This document shows, piece by piece, positions 17,200 to 25,312 of a DNA stretch of 64,000 nt (position 1 is its first letter; each line of letters starts with the position of its first letter). This stretch comes from Croceimicrobium sp963974215. Lineage in GTDB: Bacteria > Bacteroidota > Bacteroidia > Flavobacteriales > Schleiferiaceae. A program made the position numbers and the translations under genes. The notes under the pieces are model-generated. The model saw only the letters and a program-made list of their open reading frames with translations. It was not told where the DNA came from and searched no databases. The stretch covers positions 1 to 64,000 of the forward strand of contig CAXBBL010000007.1 in assembly GCA_963974215.1 (NCBI GenBank). The letters run 5' to 3'.

Positions 17200-18075
17200 A
17201 TGAAACATAAAATTTTAGTAACAGGAGCAAGCGGAGCTTTTGGAAGTCTTACTTGTATTCTATTAGTCGAAAATGGTCATCAGGTGGTAGGAACCATGCG
17301 TTCCTTCTCAGGTAAAAATGAAGCTATTGCCGAAAAACTGAAATCAAAAAGTGTGTCATTGGTTGCAATGGATGTAATCAATGAAGAAAGCGTGAATGCT
17401 GGAGTAAAAACGGCCATTGAACTCATGGACGGCTTGGACATTGTCTTCAACAATGCAGGAATAGGAGCAAATGGTATTCTTGAATGCTTTACCTCAGGTG
17501 ACATCCAAAAAATGTTTGACGTTAATGTTTTTGGAGTTCAACGACTGATGAGGGCAGTTTTGCCACATATGAGAAAACAAGGCAAAGGAACAATTATCCA
17601 CACCTCTAGCTGTATTGGTAGAGTAACAACTCCATTTTTAGCTTCTTATTCATCTTCAAAGTACGCATTAGAATCTTTGGCAGAAGGATACAGAGCGGAA
17701 CTTTCGGGATTTGGAATTGAATCTTGCATAGTAGAACCAGGTGGATTTCCAACCGGATTTATGAGTGGAATGATAACACCTAGTGATACCGAAAGAATGA
17801 AGCAATATGGCGAAATGGCAAACCTACCCGAAACCTCCATTATTGGTTATGTAGCTTATGTGGAGTCCATCCCAGAACAAAGACCTGAACGAGTAGCAGA
17901 AGCTGTTTTGAATTTAGTAAATACACCATTTGGCGAAAAACCATTTAGAACTGTGGTAGATTTTTCAGGATTAAAACAAGGTATAGAAAACTACAATAAG
18001 GCACTTAATGAAACCACAAAAGCGATCTACACCGCAAACGGAGTAGCTAATCTACTAACCTTAAACAAAGACTAA
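17200..18075 (+). CDS. Short-chain dehydrogenase/reductase
   Basis: This is a 291-residue NAD(P)-dependent oxidoreductase with a classical SDR fold. The cofactor loop is TGASGAFG (the TGxxxGxG motif), the structural motif is NNAGIG, the catalytic Ser lies in HTSSCIG, and the catalytic Tyr and Lys lie in YSSSKYALE. The substrate cannot be read from sequence. The second SDR gene begins 1 bp after the stop, so both are translated from one message, probably under the AraC-type regulator at 16168. Confidence 0.92.
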   Translation: MKHKILVTGASGAFGSLTCILLVENGHQVVGTMRSFSGKNEAIAEKLKSKSVSLVAMDVINEESVNAGVKTAIELMDGLDIVFNNAGIGANGILECFTSGDIQKMFDVNVFGVQRLMRAVLPHMRKQGKGTIIHTSSCIGRVTTPFLASYSSSKYALESLAEGYRAELSGFGIESCIVEPGGFPTGFMSGMITPSDTERMKQYGEMANLPETSIIGYVAYVESIPEQRPERVAEAVLNLVNTPFGEKPFRTVVDFSGLKQGIENYNKALNETTKAIYTANGVANLLTLNKD

Positions 18076-18076
18076 A

Positions 18077-18889
18077 ATGGGAAAAACAATACTGATAACA
18101 GGAGCGAGTAGCGGAATCGGGAAAGCAACCGCCCTACATTTTCAAAAACAAGGTTGGAATGTGATAGCGACTATGCGTTCCCCTGAAAAAGAAAGGGACT
18201 TAAACAAGTTGGAAAACGTACATCTAGAAAAACTGGATGTTCTCAATTTAGTCTCCATTAATGCAGCAATCAACAATGGTATTTTAAAGTTAGGGAAAAT
18301 AGATGCTATTCTAAATAATGCAGGATACGGAGCTTATGGTCCATTAGAAACTTTCCCAAGAGAAAACATTGTTAAGCAATTCAATACCAACGTGATTGGC
18401 TTGATGGATGTCACCAAAGCAATTATTCCACATTTTAGAAAAAATAACAATGGTGTCATTGTCAATATATCTTCAATAGGGGGTCAAATGGCTTTTGCCT
18501 TGGGTTCACTTTATCATGGAACTAAGTTTGCGGTTGAAGGAATTTCAGAGTCATTGTATTATGAAATGAAAGAAATAGGCGTCAAAGTTAAAATTGTAGA
18601 ACCCGGATTTATTGCAACCGACTTTGGCGGACGTTCTTTCGACTTTCAAGCTGGAGATATTGAGGAGTACCAACCGATTATCAATGCCTTAATGAGGCAG
18701 TGGCAGAATCCGAATAATACAGTTTCACCGCCAAGTTTGGTCGCGGAAGTAATTTATACAGCTGTAACGGATGAAACAGATCAATTGAGATACCGAGCAG
18801 GAGAAGACGCTAATTTCTTACTCGACAGCAGAAAGAAGATGAGTGATGAAGAGTTTTTTGAAATGATGAATAGTCAAATGAATAACTAA
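18077..18889 (+). CDS. Short-chain dehydrogenase/reductase
   Basis: This is a 270-residue NAD(P)-dependent oxidoreductase. It has the cofactor loop TGASSGIG, NNAGYG, the catalytic Ser in NISSIGG, and Tyr/Lys in YHGTKFAVEG. It is clearly homologous to but diverged from the preceding SDR; both share the PGF/PGG...TGF/TDF pattern after the active site. The pair may have arisen by old duplication or may act on successive steps. The substrate is unknown. Confidence 0.92.
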   Translation: MGKTILITGASSGIGKATALHFQKQGWNVIATMRSPEKERDLNKLENVHLEKLDVLNLVSINAAINNGILKLGKIDAILNNAGYGAYGPLETFPRENIVKQFNTNVIGLMDVTKAIIPHFRKNNNGVIVNISSIGGQMAFALGSLYHGTKFAVEGISESLYYEMKEIGVKVKIVEPGFIATDFGGRSFDFQAGDIEEYQPIINALMRQWQNPNNTVSPPSLVAEVIYTAVTDETDQLRYRAGEDANFLLDSRKKMSDEEFFEMMNSQMNN

Positions 18890-19429
18890 ACCACTAGGCA
18901 ATAGAAGTGCAGGTGTTTGGTTGATGAGTAAAAGTTGTTATCATTTTTTTTTGCTTATAAAGGATGTATCCTTTACAAACTCCCCAGTACTGCTTAGATT
19001 CGGAGTAGGAAAGAATAGGGGTAGCTTTCTTTATAGTATATTTTAAGATTACCTGAAATAAAATCTATCTCCCACTCTCACTGCCGTTTTATTAAAAGAA
19101 ATAGAAATATTCTGCAAAGTACAAGAAGGAAAATAATCTAGGCTCCAATTCCTCACCTTAAAAATATTCCCCTTTGCCAAGCTCAGTGGGCGAGCTTCCT
19201 TCGGTCGCTATGTTACAAACAGTTTTTTTATTTTTTAAAGGAGTTTGTGAGCTCGTCGCGTTGCTCCTCGGTTCCCAATTTGCTAAAGCAAAGGCTTTTA
19301 TTTTGAAGATTCGTAATTGAGGCCGGATAACCTACTAATAATGAATCAGACTAAATTGTAATGTGAGTCTTCGTTTACCTGATTCCAGGCTATTGTCATC
19401 AAATCTTCTCGGTTTACCCGCGGAAAACT

Positions 19430-19522
19430 CTTCTCTCAGCATGACGGTAGAGTAGGCATTATGGGATTTGCGGAAAGCCTTATTAATGATCGTCACCCTG
19501 GACTTGGTTCAGGGTCTTTTTT
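19430..19522. repeat. Second CTGAAACAAG/TTTCAGGGT repeat cluster
   Basis: ACCCTGGACTTGGTTCAGGGT at 19495-19515 matches the unit at 15197-15217 and is preceded by a TGATCG motif in both places. A CTCAGCATGACGGTAG fragment near 19436 looks like the partner arm. It mirrors the cluster left of the AraC/SDR module. Confidence 0.5.
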
Positions 19523-19740
19523 AGATTTTGGGACTTCCACCATCGTACCATTTAGTAGAGTTAAACCAAGGGAAGGCAGCTGCGGATTTTCGGTATTCTG
19601 ATGGGTGAATCTTTTTTGACCACAAAGCGCACAAAGCAGGCACGGAGGAAACAGATGGTTTAGAAGTTTAGGGTTTAGTTGTTTAGCGCCTATAGATCAA
19701 AAAGGGCGTAAGCAAAGTATATTCTTTGGTAGAGAAATGT

Positions 19741-19780
19741 ATATACAGCAAGAGCTTGAGCAAGAGTAAGGAAGGGCTTT
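19741..19780 (+). repeat. Right copy of the ~40-bp direct repeat flanking the AraC/SDR region
   Basis: ATATACAGCAAGAG opens the unit, which aligns with 14862-14900 in the same orientation. Confidence 0.55.
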
Positions 19781-19859
19781 TCGGAATGAATCGTTGATTT
19801 GAGCTTCGAAGCTAGGATCATTTATTTATTTATTTCGAAAATTTTACTAACTACTAAAA

Positions 19860-21089
19860 CTATTCCTTCCCCATATCCTTTAACAAGCCAAAGGCGATAT
19901 AACTGATCAACATGCCGCCTATAATAATGGCCAACCACATGAAGAGTTTGGATTGGAAAAAGGATTCTTCTGCATCAGCTTTAGCATCTAAATTCACTTC
20001 TGTTTTTACAGCGTTCATGCTGATGATTTTGGCATCTTTAAGGCTATGTAGTTTATCGCTAATGAAGTTTCCAAGGTCGTATTGGGGACGTTTGCGGCTA
20101 AGGTCGATATCGAGATGGTAGTTTTTACCCGCTTCTAAATAGGCGACTAGATATTTAGGTTTTTGGTAAAAATTGATATTGGTTATTTCTAAAGGTGGAT
20201 TGTCGGAATTTTCAATGTCGATATGAAATTCTGCTAGGGCTAAATTAGTAAAGGTGAAATAGTTTTGACTGGAAGCACTCAGATTAAAACGATAGAGGAC
20301 AGTCTCGTAGTTTTCGTTACCTCGCTTGGTTTCACGTGTCCGTGTTTCGATTAATGAGGCAGGACGTAAATAGTAGGCATTACTAATCTCGAAGGCCGTG
20401 GCATCAATTTGATGGACATCTAGGGAACTGAAATTAATACGTGTAATTTTTTCTTCGTTTACTTCCTTTAGTTCCCAACCTATCTCCTGTAAAGGTAAAA
20501 GGGCGCTTGGAATGTATTGGTTTGTATAAAAACCAAATTTTTTGAGATCAATAGGAGCGGATTTACGATTATCGATTTCTATTTTTAAATAAGCATAGTT
20601 GCTTAAAGGGAGCGACACCGACTTTTCAATCACTGGGCTGCTAGAAGCGCTTATATTGAGCCTTTGGTTTTCAATCAGGCCAAACCAATCTTCTTTATTA
20701 TCACTGCCGTAGATGCTAATTTCTTTGTCAATTTCGGTATTGGCTAATTTTAGGACTAAGCTAGAATTTAGTCCAGTGGGCCTACTAATGATATAGCGGC
20801 TAAGAGAATCGGAATAGATTATCTGTTCGATAATTTCGATGGACTCATAGCTCGCAAATTGCCGATCGGAGGCATCCATAATAAGATAAGGCTGCTCGAC
20901 CTTTGCGCTATCATTGAGCCTAAGGAAATCAAAATTTTGGGCACTGGCCGCTCTTAATTCGGAAGGTAAAAGGATCTTATAGAGTCCTGCTTCCTCTATA
21001 GCACTGATTTCAGCTTTAAAGCTTTGTGCCAAGCTAGTAGAGGTGCCTAGTAGCGTGAGAGCGAGGACGAGAATTTTACTTTTCTTCAT
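19860..21089 (-). CDS. DUF3999-type exported membrane-anchored protein
   Basis: The protein has 409 residues from the ATG at 21089; the frame extends further up but the signal peptide starts here (MKKSKILVLALTLLGTSTSLAQ). The long middle is beta-rich and periplasmic. A single C-terminal transmembrane helix (MWLAIIIGGMLISYIAFGLL) is followed by a short positive tail. This architecture and the tight coupling (14-bp overlap) to an upstream DUF2339 gene match the DUF3999/DUF2339 pair known in many Gram-negative bacteria, whose function is not established. An envelope role is likely. Confidence 0.75.
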   Translation of the reverse strand: MKKSKILVLALTLLGTSTSLAQSFKAEISAIEEAGLYKILLPSELRAASAQNFDFLRLNDSAKVEQPYLIMDASDRQFASYESIEIIEQIIYSDSLSRYIISRPTGLNSSLVLKLANTEIDKEISIYGSDNKEDWFGLIENQRLNISASSSPVIEKSVSLPLSNYAYLKIEIDNRKSAPIDLKKFGFYTNQYIPSALLPLQEIGWELKEVNEEKITRINFSSLDVHQIDATAFEISNAYYLRPASLIETRTRETKRGNENYETVLYRFNLSASSQNYFTFTNLALAEFHIDIENSDNPPLEITNINFYQKPKYLVAYLEAGKNYHLDIDLSRKRPQYDLGNFISDKLHSLKDAKIISMNAVKTEVNLDAKADAEESFFQSKLFMWLAIIIGGMLISYIAFGLLKDMGKE

Positions 21090-23649
21090 CAATAACCAAT
21101 TTTTTAATCTTTTGATACACAAAGGAAATTACTAATATGAGCACGCCTAAGAGAATGAAAGCGACAATTTTACCCGTTTCGGAAACATCCTTAATGTCGT
21201 AGATAAAAAGCTTTGCGATAGTTAAGCCTAAAAGGGCTAATGCACCAATACGTAAGTTTTTTGACTGTTTTTTAATGCCTGTTAATAGTATTACAAAGGC
21301 GAGGAATCCCCAGAGAATGGGCAAAGCAGATTTTATAATTTGAATCTTCGCGTTCCAAAACTCATCTAAAAAAAACTCTTCTATCTGGTAAGGTTCATTT
21401 AATGCGAACTCGGTAATTTCTTGCGCGGTCGGATAAAAGTCGGCCATGCCCATATTTAAGCCTTGAATAATCACTTCTTGGCTTAGTAAACTTACGAGGA
21501 TAAGCAGGGTAAACCACTCTATACTGCGCTTAATTTTATTATTGGCTTTCGCTAGTTGAGGGTAATGTTTGAAAAAGGCGTAAAGTATATAAACGCTTAA
21601 AATGAGAGCGATATAATGCAGATTAAAAGCTAGACTTGTTAGGGATCCCTTGCTGAAGTTGACATTTATAAGTTCTATCTCTAATAAAGAATAGAAGCTT
21701 AATACCAAAAGGAGTGTAGAAGTGATTCCAATAAGTAAGCCTATGCGACTGAGGGCTTTTTGGGAAGTCCGAAGACTGAAAAAGACAAGGACGGAAAGGA
21801 ATATAAAATGATAACTAAAGCCTAGGATATAAGGGGCCTGACCTTCAAAATAACTGTGAGCTTGATAATTGGTTTCTAGGATGCCAACGAAATAGGTAAT
21901 CACAATCGCTAAACTAGCAAGGACAGCGCGGTAAATATGGGCCGGGAAACTAAAAAACTTCGTCTTTAAGGTATCAAGCTCCTTTAAAATAATTTTGCTG
22001 AAGATTAAAGTTGCGATTACTACTAAACCAGTAACAAAGATAGGGTTGAAGATGATGGTGTAGTCACTCTCATCGCTTGCGTATTTAAACCAATCCATAC
22101 TGAGGCTAACAATGGCAAGAAGCTGCACGAGCATGCTCGCGAAGGTGAAGGAGTTTACCTTCGACTTACGCGCCAACCATAATAATAAAGCTGCTTCAAC
22201 AGCCCAAAATAGGGTAATTTGATTGCCTTCAAACTGTAAAGGGACCGCCAAGGTTACAAAGCTGAGTGCGATACCCACCAATAGATAGATATTGGTTTTA
22301 TCCGAACCTAAACGTCGGTAGAGAATGGAGGCATAGGAAATATTATAAAAGGCGAAAAGAAGGGTAAATAAACCAATGAAGCTCGACTGCCAGTCGGCCA
22401 ATACAAGATAACTAAAACCAAAATACAAAAATGTATTGCCGATAATGGTGGCCCGTTCGAGACCATTAAATAGTCCCTTACTTTTAATGTTATTGATTAC
22501 ACTACTGATGCTAAATAGTACATAGAATATTAAAGCAAAGCTAAAGGCATGGGCGTGTACGAATTCCTCTCCTCCAATTTCCTTAGTTAGCCAGATACCA
22601 AACATTAAGGTGCTGGAAACAAAGGCCAAAAGATTAACCAATTTCCACTTTTTGAAATAGGAAACGGCGAGAATGCCGATGTTTAAAACAATTAGGTAGG
22701 AGAAGAATACTAGGTAATTCCCCTCTCCAGAGGAGATGAGGAAGGGACTTGCCAATCCGCCTAGGAGCGCCAAGACTGCTAACTCTTGTCGATTATAAGA
22801 CAACGATACCAGGGTGCTGAAAGCAGTTATGATAATCATTAAAGCAAAGGCCACCGTTTGACTAAAAAGCTGATACTCTTGAAAGGCAATGAAAATGGTA
22901 AAGTAATAGACACTAATCCCACCGGCTACTATTACGGAGCTAAAAGAAGCAAATTTGGCTTTTAAGCGATGAGCGACAAGCATCAGGATCGATCCCGCTA
23001 ATAAGCCTATGCCAACGCGGGCAGGCTCATTAATCCAATCTTTGTCGATAGCGAATTTTACGAAATAGCTAATTCCTAAGACGAGAATGAGGATACCAAT
23101 TTTATTAATCAGGTTTTCACCAATAAATTTCTCGAGGTCGGGATTTTTCTCTTTAAATCGCTGGAACCATGATACGGGCGATATTTTTTTGTTAGCTGCC
23201 GCCTGCGACTGTTGTTCTGCAGGTTCCTCTTGCTTAGAGGTTTCAGTACTTGCGTATAAACTGCGGAAAGGGCTTTCTTTGGTGGGCTCAGCTTCTTGCT
23301 TGGATAGTATGCGGATACTCGATTTTTCTTTCTGTTCTTCTCCTTCAATTTCCGGTTGATCTTTTTGATCTTCTTTTGACCGGAAAGTATCTAGGCTGGC
23401 TTTGGACGCAAGTCTCGCTGCCTCTTCTTTTCGTACTCTTTCTGATTCTTTTAGTTTTTCAATCTTTTGTTCTACAGAAAGCTCTTTAACTATTGCCAGG
23501 CCCTCTTTAGCTTGTTCGGCTCTTAATGCTTTTATATCCACTAAAAGCTGATTCATTTTTCCATCAACCGCCTTCAGTCTTTTTTTCTGCCTGTGGTAGA
23601 AGAAGTACATTAAAAGAGCAAATACAATTGCGGTATAAAAGTCCATCAT
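21076..23649 (-). CDS. DUF2339 polytopic membrane protein
   Basis: The protein has 857 residues. An N-terminal helix (FYTAIVFALLMYFFYHRQKKR) is followed by a charged coiled-coil-like cytoplasmic region of about 150 residues, rich in K/E/Q, ending ISPVSWFQRFKEKNPDLEKF. The motif ENLINKIGILILVLGISYFVKFAIDKDWINEPARV then opens a run of more than 20 predicted membrane helices to the C-terminus. This layout is typical of DUF2339 proteins. Function is unknown; the gene leads a two-gene operon with the DUF3999 protein. Confidence 0.85.
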   Translation of the reverse strand: MMDFYTAIVFALLMYFFYHRQKKRLKAVDGKMNQLLVDIKALRAEQAKEGLAIVKELSVEQKIEKLKESERVRKEEAARLASKASLDTFRSKEDQKDQPEIEGEEQKEKSSIRILSKQEAEPTKESPFRSLYASTETSKQEEPAEQQSQAAANKKISPVSWFQRFKEKNPDLEKFIGENLINKIGILILVLGISYFVKFAIDKDWINEPARVGIGLLAGSILMLVAHRLKAKFASFSSVIVAGGISVYYFTIFIAFQEYQLFSQTVAFALMIIITAFSTLVSLSYNRQELAVLALLGGLASPFLISSGEGNYLVFFSYLIVLNIGILAVSYFKKWKLVNLLAFVSSTLMFGIWLTKEIGGEEFVHAHAFSFALIFYVLFSISSVINNIKSKGLFNGLERATIIGNTFLYFGFSYLVLADWQSSFIGLFTLLFAFYNISYASILYRRLGSDKTNIYLLVGIALSFVTLAVPLQFEGNQITLFWAVEAALLLWLARKSKVNSFTFASMLVQLLAIVSLSMDWFKYASDESDYTIIFNPIFVTGLVVIATLIFSKIILKELDTLKTKFFSFPAHIYRAVLASLAIVITYFVGILETNYQAHSYFEGQAPYILGFSYHFIFLSVLVFFSLRTSQKALSRIGLLIGITSTLLLVLSFYSLLEIELINVNFSKGSLTSLAFNLHYIALILSVYILYAFFKHYPQLAKANNKIKRSIEWFTLLILVSLLSQEVIIQGLNMGMADFYPTAQEITEFALNEPYQIEEFFLDEFWNAKIQIIKSALPILWGFLAFVILLTGIKKQSKNLRIGALALLGLTIAKLFIYDIKDVSETGKIVAFILLGVLILVISFVYQKIKKLVIDEEK

Positions 23650-24160
23650 AGCCTTAAAATTTTTGGGACGAATGTAAAATTACCGTCCATAGAAGGAAAA
23701 ACAGAATTTTGGTAAAAATCACGATATGGATCGAACCTCCTTTGTCTGTATTTAACGGTAGCGAATATCGGCTTTAATCTTAAATGTTTAGAATTGCTTA
23801 AGATAAAGTAAGCCTGGATGGACTATTGTTTTTTGAAGCCAATAAATTGATAATCCCGATCTTTTAAAGGTATGAAGTTTACTACTTCACGGGCGCGGGA
23901 GTTAACTACTTAAGATGAAATCGTTCGAAAATATTGGAAATTACATCCTAAAAAAGCCCAGTACTTGGCTACAGGATACATTCTACAAGGGTTAAAAGAC
24001 ATCTTATAGATGGTGCCTAAGAATATTTTCTGCAAAACTGGGAGCTTTTTAGCTAGAGGCCTTTTGTTGTAATGCACTGCCGGTAAATGAAAATGACTGG
24101 GCTCAAGCTTTTATTGATTATCAGCGGCTTTACCTTATATTAGAGCCTAGATCAATACGT
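23650..24160. other. 511-bp gene-free divergent gap
   Basis: This lies between the minus-strand DUF2339 gene and the plus-strand AMP nucleosidase gene, so it must hold both promoters. I found no perfect TAnnTTTG box. A short frame (23915-23995, 26 codons) is unsupported. GAAGT-TTACT-ACTTC near 23874-23888 is a small hairpin. Nothing else is recognised. Confidence 0.5.
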
Positions 24161-24940
24161 ATGAAAACGAAGAATGAAATTGTAAATAATTGGTTACCCC
24201 GTTATACTGGTTTGCGCCTAGATGAGTTTGGATCCTATATTTTGCTGACGAATTTTCATCATTATGTAGAATTATTTAGCGAACAAACGGGGGCGGAGAT
24301 TAGAGGATTAGATAAAAGTATGCCCAATGCCACTCACGGCGACATAACTATTATAGACTTTGGAATGGGGTCACCCAATGCGGCTACGATAATGGATTTG
24401 CTGGGAGCGATAAAACCGAAGGGAGTGCTCTTTTTAGGAAAGTGTGGCGGTTTAAAGAAGCGCAATCAAATTGGTGATATGATTTTGCCCATAGGGGCGA
24501 TTAGAGGAGAAGGAACTTCTAATGATTACTTTCCGCCGGAGGTGCCAGCCATGCCCTCTTTTGCCCTGCAGAAAGCCATTAGTACAACAATTCGTGATAG
24601 CAATATAAATTATTGGACGGGCACGGTTTACACCACAAACCGCCGCGTATGGGAATTTGATAAAGATTTTAAAAAGTACTTACGTAAGATTCGGGCTTAT
24701 GCCATTGATATGGAAACCGCCACGCTCTTTTCAGTCGGATTTTACAATAAGATTCCCACAGGTGCTCTTTTACTGGTAACGGATCAACCAATGGTTCCAG
24801 ATGGCGTAAAGACCATGGAAAAAGATGCCGCTAATTCCAAGACTTTTGATCATAATCATGTGAAAATAGGCATTGCTTCTTTACAGCAATTGATCAATAA
24901 AGGAGATACTATTCGTCACTTGAAATTTGAGGATTGGTGA
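24161..24940 (+). CDS. amn: AMP nucleosidase (short Bacteroidota form)
   Basis: The protein has 259 residues and belongs to the purine nucleoside phosphorylase/nucleosidase superfamily. It has the glycine-rich IDFGMGSPNAATIMDLLGAIKP, FLGKCGGLKKRNQIGDMILPIGAIRGEGTS, and the purine/ribose-binding YAIDMETATLFSVGF and LLLVTDQPM. Bacteroidota proteins of this length and signature are called AMP nucleosidase (AMP to adenine plus ribose 5-phosphate). They lack the N-terminal regulatory domain of the ~480-residue E. coli Amn, so allosteric control probably differs. The gene is monocistronic and ends back-to-back with a minus-strand small gene. Confidence 0.85.
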   Translation: MKTKNEIVNNWLPRYTGLRLDEFGSYILLTNFHHYVELFSEQTGAEIRGLDKSMPNATHGDITIIDFGMGSPNAATIMDLLGAIKPKGVLFLGKCGGLKKRNQIGDMILPIGAIRGEGTSNDYFPPEVPAMPSFALQKAISTTIRDSNINYWTGTVYTTNRRVWEFDKDFKKYLRKIRAYAIDMETATLFSVGFYNKIPTGALLLVTDQPMVPDGVKTMEKDAANSKTFDHNHVKIGIASLQQLINKGDTIRHLKFEDW

Positions 24941-25252
24941 TTAGATCGTAAAATTCATTCCTACAGGGAAGAGACGGTAGATTTCAATAACATCTCTACT
25001 AAGCATGCGCCATTTACCATTGGTAATAATGTAGTTGGGCAAAAGTTGGTCCCCGTGTGGTACTTGCATTATTACTTTGCCATTTTCCTGAAACTGTTCC
25101 ACTTTTTTTAGTTGAAGATAATCTTTAGAACTGCTATCTTCTCTAAGCCAAATACCCAGTAATTTGTCACTGCTTTCTGAAGTTGAGGGAATACTGTTGC
25201 TATAGGAAAGCAGGACTAAAAGCATTAAGGAGGCAAAAGCTTTGGTTAGCAT
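24941..25252 (-). CDS. Small exported hypothetical protein
   Basis: The protein has 103 residues. Residues 1-20 (MLTKAFASLMLLVLLSYSNS) form a signal peptide. The remainder contains LLGIWLREDSSSKDYLQLKK ... GKWRMLSRDVIEIYRL, a pattern seen in small lipocalin-like proteins that report G-x-W, but no firm family call is possible. It is convergent with the AMP nucleosidase gene with no spacer, and a TAGGCTA/TAGCCTA inverted pair (25252-25258 and 25306-25312) lies just upstream of it. Confidence 0.55.
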   Translation of the reverse strand: MLTKAFASLMLLVLLSYSNSIPSTSESSDKLLGIWLREDSSSKDYLQLKKVEQFQENGKVIMQVPHGDQLLPNYIITNGKWRMLSRDVIEIYRLFPVGMNFTI

Positions 25253-25312
25253 AGGCTAATAATAGGGTTTCAAGTTCTGTTAATTAATGTTCTAAAGGGT
25301 GCTATAGCCTAA

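Larger units (their letters stand above)
18890..19859. other. 970-bp gene-free stretch with degenerate repeats
   Basis: No reading frame or RNA gene is convincing here. It contains a perfect 8-bp inverted repeat (TAAAGGAT-GT-ATCCTTTA, 18958-18975), a possible long imperfect hairpin around 19180-19300 (ACAAAC near 19210 facing GTTTGT near 19245), the TTTCAGGGT-type repeat at 19486-19522, and the right copy of the ATATACAGCAAGAG repeat at 19741. Confidence 0.55.

Noticed and set aside
19180..19300. Possible structured RNA or large hairpin in the 970-bp gap
   Set aside because: Pairing is patchy (only ACAAAC/GTTTGT is clean) and no promoter or terminator frames it.
23915..23995. 26-codon frame starting MKSFENIGNYIL, slightly like the start of a MlaE permease
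   Set aside because: The resemblance covers only a handful of residues and stops at once; too weak for a pseudogene call.
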